A DNA stretch of 64,000 nt from JARFQW01 sp963842955 (lineage in GTDB: Bacteria; Pseudomonadota; Gammaproteobacteria; Steroidobacterales; XN24). The stretch covers positions 186,001 to 250,000 of the forward strand of contig CAWJIJ010000008.1 of NCBI GenBank assembly GCA_963842955.1. The letters are read 5' to 3'. The translations under genes and the position numbers were made by a program. A model generated the notes under the pieces. The model worked only from the letters and a program-made list of their open reading frames with translations, was not told the DNA's origin and searched no databases. Below, in pieces: positions 41,900 to 51,109 of the stretch. How positions within the stretch are numbered: position 1 is the stretch's first letter; every line of letters starts with the position of its first letter.

Positions 41900-42009
41900 G
41901 CGAAGTCTGAAGTCTGAGTTTTCGCCACTGGCCCGGTTCTCGGGTCCGCTGGCAAGCAATCGAAGGAGCCCGAAAGGACGTGGAAGCCCGCAATCTGGAG
42001 GCCAGCGCC

Positions 42010-43596
42010 ATGGCTGAGCCATTTGACCTCGAGCAGTACGGAATCGGGGTGGACGAAATCCACCGGAACTTGTCGCCAGCCGTCCTCTACGAGCACGCGC
42101 TTAAGTACGACCTCGGCTCGGCGATCACGCGCCGTGGCGCGCTGGTTGCGCTCTCTGGAGACAAGACCGGTCGCAGCCCGCTGGACAAGCGGATTATCGA
42201 AGAGGACACCACGAAGGACGGCGTGTGGTGGGGGAAAGTCAACATTCCTCTCAACCACTCCTCCTACGAGATCAACCGCTCGCGGGCCATCGACTATCTC
42301 AACACCCGCGAACGCATCTACGTGGTCGATGCCTTTGCTGGCTGGGATCCCAAATATCGGATCAAGGTCCGTATTGTGTGCGCGCGGCCTTACCACGCCC
42401 TCTTCATGTGGAACATGATGATCCGGCCAACGCCCGAGCAGCTCGCAGACTTCGGCGAACCCGACTACGTGATTTTCAATGCGGGCGGATTCCCTGCCAA
42501 CCGCTTCACCGAAGGCATGACGTCGGGGACCAGCATCAACCTGCAGTTCGGCCACCGGGAGATGGTGATCCTGGGAACCGAATACGCCGGCGAGATGAAG
42601 AAGGGTGTGTTCACGATCATGAATCACCTCATGCCGGGCCGCGGCGTGCTTTCCATGCACTGCTCGGCAACCGAAGGCGATGACGGGGATACGTCGATCC
42701 TGTTCGGCCTGTCCGGCACCGGCAAGACCACGCTGTCGGCCGACCCCAAACGCCGCCTGATCGGCGACGACGAGCACTGCTGGACCGACGAGGGCGTGTT
42801 CAACATTGAGGGCGGCTGCTACGCGAAGGTAATCGATCTGTCCGAAGAGGCCGAGCCGGATATTTTCCGCGCTCTGCGTTTCGGCGCGGTACTCGAAAAC
42901 GTGGTCTACGATCCGGCGACCCGCGAGGTGGATTACGCCGATACGTCGATCACCACGAACACTCGCGGCTCCTACCCCATCGAGTACATCGAGAACGCCA
43001 AGATCCCCTGCATTGCCGGCCAGCCCGGCAACGTCATCTTCCTGACCTGCGACGCCTTCGGCGTGCTCCCCCCGGTGAGCCGGCTTACACCCGAACAGGC
43101 CATGTACCACTTCATCAGCGGGTACACGGCAAAGGTTGCAGGCACGGAAATGGGCGTGACGGATCCGGAGGCGACTTTCTCGCCATGCTTCGGCGGCCCG
43201 TTCCTCGTATGGCACCCGGCCCGCTATGCCGAACTGCTTGCCGATCGCATCCGCAAGCACGATGCCGCCGTCTGGCTGGTCAACACCGGCTGGTCCGGTG
43301 GCGGCTTCGGCGTGGGCTCGAGGATGAAGCTGGCGTACACCCGCGCGATCATCGATGCCATCCATGCCGGTGAGCTGAAGGACGTGGAAACGGTCACGGA
43401 GCCGGTATTCGGCGTGGAGGTGCCCACCTCCTGTCCGGGCGTTCCGACGGAACTCCTGGATCCGCGCAACACCTGGGCGGACCCGGCGGCCTACGATGCG
43501 GCTCGCATGAAACTGGCGACCCTGTTCACCGAGAACTTCACGAAGTACGCAGACGTCGCGGGCGACGAAATCCAGGCGGCGGGACCGAAGCTCTAG
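42010..43596 (+). CDS. pckA: phosphoenolpyruvate carboxykinase (ATP)
   Basis: Converts oxaloacetate plus ATP to phosphoenolpyruvate and CO2, entry step of gluconeogenesis. 528 residues. Motifs: SGDKTGRSPLDKRII, LTCDAFGVLPPVSRLTPEQA, the kinase P-loop GLSGTGKTTLSADP, the metal site in SMHCSATEG, and LVNTGWSGGGFGVGSRMKL. ATG 42010 stands eight bases after GGAGG and is preferred over the in-frame GTG at 41980. Divergent from frdCAB, with which it shares C4-metabolism. Confidence 0.96.
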   Translation: MAEPFDLEQYGIGVDEIHRNLSPAVLYEHALKYDLGSAITRRGALVALSGDKTGRSPLDKRIIEEDTTKDGVWWGKVNIPLNHSSYEINRSRAIDYLNTRERIYVVDAFAGWDPKYRIKVRIVCARPYHALFMWNMMIRPTPEQLADFGEPDYVIFNAGGFPANRFTEGMTSGTSINLQFGHREMVILGTEYAGEMKKGVFTIMNHLMPGRGVLSMHCSATEGDDGDTSILFGLSGTGKTTLSADPKRRLIGDDEHCWTDEGVFNIEGGCYAKVIDLSEEAEPDIFRALRFGAVLENVVYDPATREVDYADTSITTNTRGSYPIEYIENAKIPCIAGQPGNVIFLTCDAFGVLPPVSRLTPEQAMYHFISGYTAKVAGTEMGVTDPEATFSPCFGGPFLVWHPARYAELLADRIRKHDAAVWLVNTGWSGGGFGVGSRMKLAYTRAIIDAIHAGELKDVETVTEPVFGVEVPTSCPGVPTELLDPRNTWADPAAYDAARMKLATLFTENFTKYADVAGDEIQAAGPKL

Positions 43597-43623
43597 CAAG
43601 CAGCCAAGCGCCGGAGACCGCGC

Positions 43624-45066
43624 ATGCGGGACACCCGCCGGGCAAGCCGGCGCTTCTTCGAGGCGGTGGAGGTCCGGGATACCCGGGCCCCTGTCCTGTT
43701 TGGTTTGTGCGTGGCCTTGGCGGCGCTGGCCGCCTTCCTCCCCACGTATCCGGGCCTTGCCGATGCGCCCCGCTGGACCCTGTTCATCCTGATCCTGGCC
43801 GCGGGCCTTTGGATGACCGAGGCCATTCCGGCGTTCGCCGTGGCCTTGCTGGTCATCGGCCTGGAAATCGCCATTCTCGGCAAACCCGGCGGTGTGTTTG
43901 CCGGTCCGGAGGAATCCGGGTTGTGGGAGGAATTCACCGCCCCCTGGGCGAGTTCCCTGATCTGGCTGTTCCTCGGCGGCTTCATCATGGCCGCTGCGGC
44001 GAGCAAGACAGGCCTGGACCGCGCCATGGCCACTGCGGTTCTGCGCGCAGCCGGACCCCGCGCCGGCGCCATTCTCGCCGGCGCGATGGGTATCACGTTC
44101 GTGCTGTCGATGTTCGTCTCCAACACGGCGACGGCCGCCATGATGCTGGCGGTCATGGGGCCCATCCTGGCCGGCCTTCCCGCCGGCGGACGTTTTGACA
44201 AGGCGCTGCTCCTGGGCATCGCCATGGCGGCCAACCTGGGGGGCATGGGAACCCTGATCGGCACGCCGCCCAATGCCATTGCAGCGGGCATTCTCTCCAG
44301 CCGCCGGCCGGTGGAATTCGGCGAATGGATGATTGCGGGTATTCCGCCTGCCCTCCTCCTGCTGGGCGTCGCATGGTGGTTTCTGATGCGCCGGTACGGC
44401 CGAGACACCGGGCGGATGGCCCTGGACCTGGCGGCCGGTGAGGCTCAGCGAGCGCCGCGCTGGCAGCAGTGGCTCGTGGTTGCGGTGTTCGTCGTCACTG
44501 TGTCGCTATGGATCGGTGGTTCGCTGCATCACAGTAATCCCAGCTCGGTCATCGCTTTCATTCCGATCACCCTGCTCTCCGTCACCGGCGTGATCGGGGT
44601 AAAGGAAATCAGGGAGCTGCGCTGGGACGTGCTGCTGATGCTCACCGGCGGATTGTCCCTTGGCGTTGCGGTCATCGAGACGGGGTTGGCGGAATGGCTG
44701 GTCGAAGGCATCGACCTGACCGGCTGGGGCGCCATCGGCGTAGGGCTGATTTTCGCCATATTCGCCATGGCCTTGTCGAATTTCATGAGCAATACGGCGG
44801 CGGCGAATATCCTCGTACCCATCGGCATGGCCACGGCGCTGAGTCTGGGTGAGGCCGGCGCTCCGTTTGTGGTGGTAACTGGAATCGCTCTCTCGGCTTC
44901 TGCCGCCATGTGCCTGCCCATCGCGACTCCGCCCAACGCGATTGCGTATTCCAGCGGGCGCATCCGGAGCCAGGACTTTCTCCTGCCGGGTCTCCTGATG
45001 GCCTTTCTTGCACCGCTTCTCGCGGTGGGCTGGCTGGCTATACTGCGATTGCTGATTACCGCCTGA
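43624..45066 (+). CDS. DASS/SLC13-family anion (dicarboxylate) transporter
   Basis: 480-residue inner-membrane transporter with about 11-12 helices. The two family SNT motifs are present (FVSNTATAAMM and FMSNTAAANILVP), as are the paired substrate/sodium loops LIGTPPNAIAAG and IATPPNAIAYSSG. This layout is that of sodium-coupled di- and tricarboxylate carriers. Sulfate carriers share the fold, so the substrate is inferred from the neighbours pckA and frdCAB (C4-dicarboxylates). It follows pckA by 27 bases in the same direction, likely one operon. Confidence 0.88.
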   Translation: MRDTRRASRRFFEAVEVRDTRAPVLFGLCVALAALAAFLPTYPGLADAPRWTLFILILAAGLWMTEAIPAFAVALLVIGLEIAILGKPGGVFAGPEESGLWEEFTAPWASSLIWLFLGGFIMAAAASKTGLDRAMATAVLRAAGPRAGAILAGAMGITFVLSMFVSNTATAAMMLAVMGPILAGLPAGGRFDKALLLGIAMAANLGGMGTLIGTPPNAIAAGILSSRRPVEFGEWMIAGIPPALLLLGVAWWFLMRRYGRDTGRMALDLAAGEAQRAPRWQQWLVVAVFVVTVSLWIGGSLHHSNPSSVIAFIPITLLSVTGVIGVKEIRELRWDVLLMLTGGLSLGVAVIETGLAEWLVEGIDLTGWGAIGVGLIFAIFAMALSNFMSNTAAANILVPIGMATALSLGEAGAPFVVVTGIALSASAAMCLPIATPPNAIAYSSGRIRSQDFLLPGLLMAFLAPLLAVGWLAILRLLITA

Positions 45067-45152
45067 CGGCCCTGGGACGCAGTTGCAGGGGCGCCGGGAG
45101 TAGACTATCCAGAAGAGGCGTTGTCACCGGGCCCGGCCCGGGCGGAGAGCAC

Positions 45153-45449
45153 ATGGCCATATACATTGGACAAGAGCCCTTCAGCGGCCCCTTCCGTGCC
45201 GCCTCCCTCGTCGAGGACCGCTCCGGTCTCTACGCTGTCCTGTCTGACGACGCCAGCAACGAGATTCTTGAACTGGACGAAGCCGCCAATCTTTCCGCCC
45301 GACTTGAACAGGCGGCGGAGCGCTTCGCCGGACCGTCCGGTGTTCGCTTTGCTGTCCGGTACACCCCCGGCGTCCAGCGCACCGGTCGCGAGCGGATGTT
45401 GCAGGAACTGCTGACGGAGCTCAGCCCAGCTCCGCCGCGAGCGCCCTGA
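45153..45449 (+). CDS. hypothetical small protein
   Basis: 98 residues starting MAIYIGQEPFSGPFRAASLV. The sequence is mixed alpha/beta with YAVLSDDASNEILELDEAAN and a helical end. No family recognised. ATG 45153 follows GGCGGAGAGC. Its last 29 bases overlap the convergent aldo/keto reductase gene tail to tail. Codon composition matches the neighbours, which supports real coding. Confidence 0.65.
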   Translation: MAIYIGQEPFSGPFRAASLVEDRSGLYAVLSDDASNEILELDEAANLSARLEQAAERFAGPSGVRFAVRYTPGVQRTGRERMLQELLTELSPAPPRAP

Positions 45450-46356
45450 GCTGTTTTCTCTGCTCCTTGTCTGGCAGCGGCCCGGTGCCGCCGAGGACAT
45501 TGTCCCGCATGTGTTTGACCTTCGAGGTTCCGGGAATCACGCAGGTCACGGCCGGATGGCTGACGATGTACTTCAGAAACAGCTGGGCCCAAGAGGTGCA
45601 CTGCAGGTCCGCTGCGATACCCGGTAAAGGCTTGCCTCGAGTCACCTGGAAAGCCCGTCCGTTCTGGAACGGCCGATTGACGAGAACCGCTGTCCCGAGG
45701 TCCTGGGCCAGTGGCAGCATTTCTTCTTCCGCGGCCCTGTCCAGCAGCGAATAATTGAGCTGAACGAAGTCGGGTTTCCGGTCCCGCATGACCTTCGCCA
45801 GGCTGTTGAAGGCGCTGGCCTGGTAGTGGGTGATTCCCGTGTACCGGATCCGTCCCTCTTGCTTCCACGCATCGAGCGTGTCCATCTGGGTCTTCCAGTC
45901 CACGAGATTGTGGACCTGGATGAGATCCATCTTCTTCACACCCATCCGCTGCATGGAGGTTTCCATCTGCTGAATGCCCGCCTCGCGGCCCTCGGTCCAG
46001 ACCTTCGTCGCCCAGAAGAGCCTGTCTGCAACGCCGGACGCTGGCCCTACCTCGCCAAGGGTCGTTTCGGACCGCCCATACATCGGCGAGGTGTCCACGA
46101 GCGTCCCGCCGGCCTCATTGAGGGTCTTCAGGACGTCGGCCAGGCCCGCATAGGCGTCGTCACCCGGCGCATGATCGAACACGCGGGACGTGCCGAGGCC
46201 GATCACTGGCAGCCCCTCCCCGGACGAGGGGATGGGCCGCTCAAGCATCTTCGGTGCGGCCAGGAGCTTCCCCTTGGGAATCAGGCCGGCGGCGGTGGTG
46301 GCCAGCATGAGCCTGAGGGTTTGCCGCCGGGTGAGCCGGCCGGTGTTGTTCCGCAT
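45421..46356 (-). CDS. aldo/keto reductase with Tat signal
   Basis: 311-residue NAD(P)H-dependent oxidoreductase. The N terminus RLTRRQTLRLMLATTAAGLI contains a twin-arginine export signal, so it should be folded in the cytosol and exported to the periplasm. The barrel shows VIGLGTSRVFD, the catalytic region GGTLVDTSPMYGRSETTLG (Asp, Tyr), ATKVWTEG, MDLIQVHNLVDW and VIPGTSKVKHMRDN. Periplasmic aldo/keto reductases are uncommon but known in proteobacteria. Substrate unknown. The 3' end overlaps the small gene on the other strand. Confidence 0.88.
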   Translation of the reverse strand: MRNNTGRLTRRQTLRLMLATTAAGLIPKGKLLAAPKMLERPIPSSGEGLPVIGLGTSRVFDHAPGDDAYAGLADVLKTLNEAGGTLVDTSPMYGRSETTLGEVGPASGVADRLFWATKVWTEGREAGIQQMETSMQRMGVKKMDLIQVHNLVDWKTQMDTLDAWKQEGRIRYTGITHYQASAFNSLAKVMRDRKPDFVQLNYSLLDRAAEEEMLPLAQDLGTAVLVNRPFQNGRAFQVTRGKPLPGIAADLQCTSWAQLFLKYIVSHPAVTCVIPGTSKVKHMRDNVLGGTGPLPDKEQRKQLRALAAELG

Positions 46357-46743
46357 GGATTATCTCCGCTTGACGTTAACGGTTCGGGCCGGGCGCCTGT
46401 CGCCTGGAACCGGCGGGATTACGGCAAGGGCCGGGTACCGGGCCAAGCTCCTATACCGTCGGCTGCCGTTCTCGATACACGACGGTTGTTCCGGATAGCA
46501 GTCGCGTCGAGCATGCCACTCCTTCTCGTCGGTGCCGCCCGGCTCCGGCAAATGTAGCGGCTCCACGATGAATTTTCTCGATCACCAGGAATTAACGCAC
46601 GATCGTCATGTCTTCTGAAGTCGTTTCCGATACCCTTTGTCCCCGCGAGTTCAGGGCTGCAGAGCGTCTTGCGCCGCGTGTGACGACCGGGCCCGCCCAC
46701 CCGGGGCGTCGACAGTGTTTCGCGGGCCGGAAGAGAGATCTGA
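46357..46743. other. divergent intergenic region, no gene
   Basis: 387 bases between the aldo/keto reductase and the transporter genes, which diverge. It must hold both promoters, but no confident boxes, hairpins or repeats were found. Confidence 0.5.
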
Positions 46744-48120
46744 ATGAAACAGCTGGCCGCAAGACTGCTTAATTTCCGGACAGGCGAGATGCCCCTCGCG
46801 GTGACTGCTGCACTGTTTTATTTCTGTGTCCTTTGCGGCTACTTCTTCCTGCGTCCGGTCCGGGAAGCCATGGGTGTATCCCGCGGAATGGACGACCTGC
46901 GCTGGCTTTTCGTCGGCACCTCGATGGTCTCGCTGGTTTTCGTCTTGATTTTCGGCGGTGTTGTCAGCCGCCTCGATCGACGCCGCTTCATTCCCATCGG
47001 CTACCTGTTCGTGATCGTCTGCCTGTTTGGCTTCGCGGGTTTGCTCATTGCGGATGGTCTCTCCGGAGGCGGGCTCATCGGGACAGACGCGGAGACGACG
47101 ACGGCCAGGGTGGTCGGGTACACGTTCTATATCTGGCTCAGCGTCATCAACCTTTTCGTGAACAGTCTGTTCTGGGCCTTCATGGTTGATGTCTTCAACG
47201 TCGACCAGGGCAAGCGCATGTTTGCCTTTATCGGCATCGGCGGCACGCTAGGCGCCATTGTCGGGGGCTGGTCCACGAACGTTGCCAGCGGGATGACCGA
47301 GTCGGTTTACCTGCCGGCCGGGCTGATGCTGACAGGCGCCGCTTTCTTCGGCTGCGCCATTGTGATCATGCTGATCCTCGACCGGATGGCGGTTGATTCG
47401 GAGCACTCGAGCCTGACGGCCAGTACCCCCGGATCGGTCGGCAGCCAGGCAGTTCACGAATCCGGCGGGGCTGAGGAGATCGGCGGCGGTTTCGCCGACG
47501 GGCTCAAGGCCGTAGCGACCTCGCCCTATCTGCTCGGCATTGCTGGCTTCATTATGCTCATGGCCGTGTCGAACACGCTGATCTACTTCACCCAGGCCAA
47601 CGTCATTCTGGACAACACCGACACCTTCAGTCAGCGCCTGGGGGGATTCGCACAGTTCGACATGCTGGCCCAGGTCGCAACCCTCTTTACCCAGATCTTC
47701 ATAACCACCCAGATCATCAAGCGACTCGGTGTCGGTTGGACCCTGACGATACTGCCGCTCGTGACGGTTGCCGGCTTCGCCGTTCTTGCCATCTGGCCGC
47801 TCTTCGGCGTCATGGCGGTGTTCCAGGCGCTGCATCGAGCTACCCGTTACGCGGTGACCCGGCCGGCCCGTGAGACGCTGTTCAGCGTCGTGCCTGCGGC
47901 CGAGAAATACAAGGCGAAGCCGCTGATCGACGTCTTTCTCTATCGTGGCGGCGACGTTGCGGGGGCGACTATCGACGGAACCTTGCGCCTGCTGGGTCTG
48001 GGCCTGGCCGGTGTGGCTGCGGCAACCGTGCCATTCGCGGCGGGGTGGTGTGTCCTCTGTATCGCCCTGGGAAGAAAGCAGCAGCAGCTGGCGGAGAGCG
48101 AGAAACCGGCTACGGACTAG
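46744..48120 (+). CDS. MFS / NTP-NDP exchanger-like membrane transporter
   Basis: 458-residue inner-membrane protein with about 12 helices and a cytoplasmic loop near residues 215-250. The beginning (YFCVLCGYFFLRPVREAMGV) and the segment RYAVTRPARETLFSVVPAAEKYKAKPLIDVFLYRGGDV are hallmarks of bacterial proteins related to ATP/ADP carriers within the major facilitator superfamily. Free-living members have no proven substrate. ATG 46744 follows AGAGAGATC. Converges with the LytTR regulator gene. Confidence 0.8.
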   Translation: MKQLAARLLNFRTGEMPLAVTAALFYFCVLCGYFFLRPVREAMGVSRGMDDLRWLFVGTSMVSLVFVLIFGGVVSRLDRRRFIPIGYLFVIVCLFGFAGLLIADGLSGGGLIGTDAETTTARVVGYTFYIWLSVINLFVNSLFWAFMVDVFNVDQGKRMFAFIGIGGTLGAIVGGWSTNVASGMTESVYLPAGLMLTGAAFFGCAIVIMLILDRMAVDSEHSSLTASTPGSVGSQAVHESGGAEEIGGGFADGLKAVATSPYLLGIAGFIMLMAVSNTLIYFTQANVILDNTDTFSQRLGGFAQFDMLAQVATLFTQIFITTQIIKRLGVGWTLTILPLVTVAGFAVLAIWPLFGVMAVFQALHRATRYAVTRPARETLFSVVPAAEKYKAKPLIDVFLYRGGDVAGATIDGTLRLLGLGLAGVAAATVPFAAGWCVLCIALGRKQQQLAESEKPATD

Positions 48121-48166
48121 ACCTTACTCCGGGCGGCGCGCTACGCGTGTCAGCGGTCGGGCGGTC

Positions 48167-48994
48167 TCAAACCGCGGGAACAAAATGATGGATCCGATCC
48201 TTGTAATGCCGGCTCATCTTTAGCTCTACCCCCTCGCCCAGAATCAGGAAATACTCCCCGTTGATATGGGAGCGCACCTCCCGGACCCGGTCAACGTTGA
48301 CGATGGTGGAGCGGTGTACCCGCTGGAAGGTCTTGGGATTCAGGACGGCCTCTAGCTTCTTCATGGTGCCGCGCATGACATGAGTCTGACCGTCGGCATG
48401 AACGCACATGTAGTCGCCAGCGGCGTCGATCCAGTCGATTTCGCCCACCTTGACACAGACAGTGCGGCCGGCGTCGCGAATGGGCAGCACGTCCAGGTAC
48501 GGGTCTTCCAGGGCCTCCCGGCCGTTGGCCAGCAACTCGTCCAGGTCCAGGGAATCCTTGCCGCTGAGTTCCACCAGCAGTTCCAGGAGCTTCTCCCTCT
48601 GACCACCCGCCTCTCGCTGATCGAGCTCCTCGCGTATGCGGCCGATCGTGTCCGCGAACCGGTCGTCATCGATCGGCTTCAGCAGGTAATCCAGCGCATG
48701 CGCATCAAATGCCTTCAGGGCGTACTGGTCAAAAGCGGTAACAAGGACAACCACGGGCATGTCCGGACCCTGCACCGCCTTGAGCACCTCGAATCCGTCC
48801 ATCACCGGCATCTGGATATCGAGGAACACGAGATCGGGTTTCAGCTCCCTGACCAGGCCGACTGCGTCGCGGCCGTTACCGGCTTCGCCCACGATGTCGA
48901 TATCCTCGATTCGTTCGAGCCGGATCACGAGGCCACGGCGGGCCAGCGGCTCGTCGTCCACGATGAGGGTCCGGATTCGCCGCTGTCCGGTCAT
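48167..48994 (-). CDS. LytTR-type response regulator
   Basis: 275-residue two-component response regulator. The receiver domain at residues 8-125 has acidic residues in IVDDEP, phospho-acceptor Asp59 in LVFLDIQMP, a Thr in VTAFDQYAL and Lys in YLLKPIDD. The LytTR DNA-binding domain occupies about residues 165-270 (EIDWIDAAGDYMCVHADG, VHRSTIVNVDRVREV). Members of this AlgR/LytR class bind paired direct repeats. The start overlaps the stop of the kinase gene, forming one operon. Confidence 0.93.
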   Translation of the reverse strand: MTGQRRIRTLIVDDEPLARRGLVIRLERIEDIDIVGEAGNGRDAVGLVRELKPDLVFLDIQMPVMDGFEVLKAVQGPDMPVVVLVTAFDQYALKAFDAHALDYLLKPIDDDRFADTIGRIREELDQREAGGQREKLLELLVELSGKDSLDLDELLANGREALEDPYLDVLPIRDAGRTVCVKVGEIDWIDAAGDYMCVHADGQTHVMRGTMKKLEAVLNPKTFQRVHRSTIVNVDRVREVRSHINGEYFLILGEGVELKMSRHYKDRIHHFVPAV

Positions 48995-50115
48995 TGGTCG
49001 ACCTCGAAAGGCACGCCGATCACTACCTTCAGCCCGGCGGGATCGCCGCGGGTGAGCTCGAAGATGAAATCGTCACCATAGACCTGGCGTAGCCGCTCGC
49101 GGATGTTCTTGAGGCCCACACCGCAGCTGCGGTTGCCGTTGGGATGCTCCGCTTCCAGGCCGGGCCCGTCGTCCTCGAGTTCAAGAACGAGTCGATTGCC
49201 AGCGACGTGGCCCGAAATGCGCAGCGTCCCGCCCTCCTCCCGCGGCGCGATCGCGTACTTGATCGCGTTCTCGATAATCGGCTGCGTAATAAGGCTGGGA
49301 ATCAGGGCCTGCTCCGCTTCGGCGTCCACGTCCAGCTCCAGGTGCAGGCGTTCCTGAAAGCGGACTTTCTCGATGTCCAGATAGAGGTTCATGGAGCGCA
49401 GTTCCTGGGCCAGCGTCACCTTCTGCATCGGGTCGTTGTGCAAGGTGTAGCGAAGAAAATCCGACAGGCGGCTGACAGCCCGGTTCGCCGTGGCGTGTTC
49501 CTGGTCGAGAATCAGGGTGGAAATGGCGTTCAGCGTGTTGAACAGGAAGTGGGGATTGAGCTGGTAGCGCAGCATCTTCAGCTGAGCCTCGTGGGCCAGC
49601 GCCTGGGCCTTGAGAGTCTGCTCTTTCTGCTGTTGCAGCATCTGGTAATACTTGACGCCGAAATACAGACCGCTCCAGCAGAGGAAAACATACAGCCCGC
49701 CGGTTACGCCGCTGATGTACATCAGGGCGCTGTCCGGTTCGTACTCGGGCTTGTAGATATTCCAGAAAACCTGGTTGCGCGCCACCGTCCAGGCCAGCGC
49801 CATGAGGTATGACAGTCCAAGGACTCCGCTGATCAGAACCGCGGGCGGCTTGTTCCAAAGGGGCCGGTAGAGGTAGCGCAGCCCCGCCGAGAGGGCAAAG
49901 CCGGCAACGGCAGAGGTGACCAGCACCGTGTAGTAGGACGTCGGCTTCTCGTGGGCCAGCGCGCCGAGGTAGGCGGCAAGGAAATAGCCCGTCCAGCCGA
50001 GGATCTGAAGAAACCAGAACTGCCGGTCGCGCGTATTGAGCACTCGCGAAAGTCGTGAGACCACCCCGTTGCGGGGGCGGACGGAACCCAGCGTGTCTGT
50101 TATCGGGTGCGCCAT
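48991..50115 (-). CDS. LytS/YehU-type sensor histidine kinase
   Basis: 374-residue membrane kinase with about four to five N-terminal helices (residues 30-175) and no obvious extracellular sensor domain. A coiled coil (MLQQQKEQTLKAQALAHEAQ) leads into the histidine-kinase domain with the phosphorylation motif LNPHFLFNTLNAI. The ATPase has IITQPIIENAIKYA and a G-box DDGPGL..GVGLKNIRERL. It pairs with the adjacent LytTR regulator. The signal is unknown. Confidence 0.92.
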   Translation of the reverse strand: MAHPITDTLGSVRPRNGVVSRLSRVLNTRDRQFWFLQILGWTGYFLAAYLGALAHEKPTSYYTVLVTSAVAGFALSAGLRYLYRPLWNKPPAVLISGVLGLSYLMALAWTVARNQVFWNIYKPEYEPDSALMYISGVTGGLYVFLCWSGLYFGVKYYQMLQQQKEQTLKAQALAHEAQLKMLRYQLNPHFLFNTLNAISTLILDQEHATANRAVSRLSDFLRYTLHNDPMQKVTLAQELRSMNLYLDIEKVRFQERLHLELDVDAEAEQALIPSLITQPIIENAIKYAIAPREEGGTLRISGHVAGNRLVLELEDDGPGLEAEHPNGNRSCGVGLKNIRERLRQVYGDDFIFELTRGDPAGLKVVIGVPFEVDQ

Positions 50116-50153
50116 GGACCCACGAAGCTAACTGCCGGAAATGGCAACATATC

Positions 50154-51071
50154 TCAGGATACCCCGGCCGTGTCCCGAGCCGGCTTCGCGCTGTCGCGCC
50201 GGCCCGGCGGTTTGTCGCAGACCAGTGTGCCCGCCAGGTGAACCGGGCCACCGCTCGCCCCGGCGAGCCAGAACTGCCGCGCCGCGCCCCCGGACGGATC
50301 GGTCACGGCGAGTTCGACCTCTCCGGGGAGTGTCAGCGGCTTGACAAAACGGGCATCCACGACCAGGGTTTCGCAGCCCGCGTCAGGTGCCAATGCCGCC
50401 GTCGCCCGCGCCAGGGACCACATGCCATGGGCGATGGCACGATCAAACCCGAACAGCCTTGCGGTCCCGGCAAACAGGTGTATGGGATTGAAATCGCCCG
50501 ACACCTGCGCATAACGGCGGCCGATATCGCTGGGAGCGCCCCAGCAGGCCACGGTCACCGTATCCTCCGGAGGGCCCTGGAGTTTGCGCCGTCCGGTTCG
50601 CTCCCGCCGGCCTGGGGCCCTGGCAAGGAAGCGCATCGTTTCCCGCCAGACGGGCTGCCCTCGGCGTCGAGCCGTTGTCGTCAGGGAAAATTCCTGGCCC
50701 CGGGACGTTTCTTCGGGTCCGGTCAGCGTGCAGAACAGGCTGAGCGCCGCGTGGACGGGGATCGGTTCGAGCAGTTCGATCTTGTTGGCCAGGTGAATCA
50801 GGCCCGCCAGGCGAACCGGAAACACGCGCGAACCGAGCATGGCCAGGTGGACGCCCGCCGCCAGGATGTGCGGATAGGTGGGCGGCATGGACTCGCCAGG
50901 CAAGAAACCGCACACGCTCCGATAGGCCGCGAGTGCCGCCGGATTGGCGCTGGCCTGCTGCACGCGGGCTTCCAGGTCGATCGGCCGGGTGCCCGCCAGG
51001 GCCAGCCGGGGCCGCCTGTCGATGAGGCCGCGCAGATACCGGGGCAAAACCGGTGGCGGCGATTCGTACAA
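50154..51071 (-). CDS. MaoC-like hotdog hydratase
   Basis: About 305 residues with two hotdog domains. The C-terminal one carries the hydratase motif VSGDFNPIHLFAGTARLFGF followed by AIAHGMW, with the Asp/His pair expected for (R)-specific enoyl-CoA or enoyl-ACP hydration. The N-terminal one is degenerate. The start is uncertain. TTG 51071 is the first usable codon, but the frame remains open upstream to the end of the acyl-CoA-binding protein gene and no good ribosome site is seen. Direct neighbourhood with acyl-CoA-binding protein supports a role with acyl-CoA. Confidence 0.8.
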   Translation of the reverse strand: MYESPPPVLPRYLRGLIDRRPRLALAGTRPIDLEARVQQASANPAALAAYRSVCGFLPGESMPPTYPHILAAGVHLAMLGSRVFPVRLAGLIHLANKIELLEPIPVHAALSLFCTLTGPEETSRGQEFSLTTTARRRGQPVWRETMRFLARAPGRRERTGRRKLQGPPEDTVTVACWGAPSDIGRRYAQVSGDFNPIHLFAGTARLFGFDRAIAHGMWSLARATAALAPDAGCETLVVDARFVKPLTLPGEVELAVTDPSGGAARQFWLAGASGGPVHLAGTLVCDKPPGRRDSAKPARDTAGVS

Positions 51072-51109
51072 GAGGCCGTGGACCCGTTGCCCGGACGTTT
51101 CGCCTCCGC

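Larger units (their letters stand above)
41688..42009. other. divergent regulatory region between frdCAB and pckA
   Basis: About 320 non-coding bases separating the divergent frdC and pckA starts. It holds a 20-base perfect palindrome (41856-41875) and a TATACT box (41894-41899), both listed separately. Nothing else stood out. Confidence 0.6.

Noticed and set aside
41893..43599. 568-codon minus-strand open frame
   Set aside because: It is the complement of pckA, whose protein is unmistakable; the antisense product has no family features.
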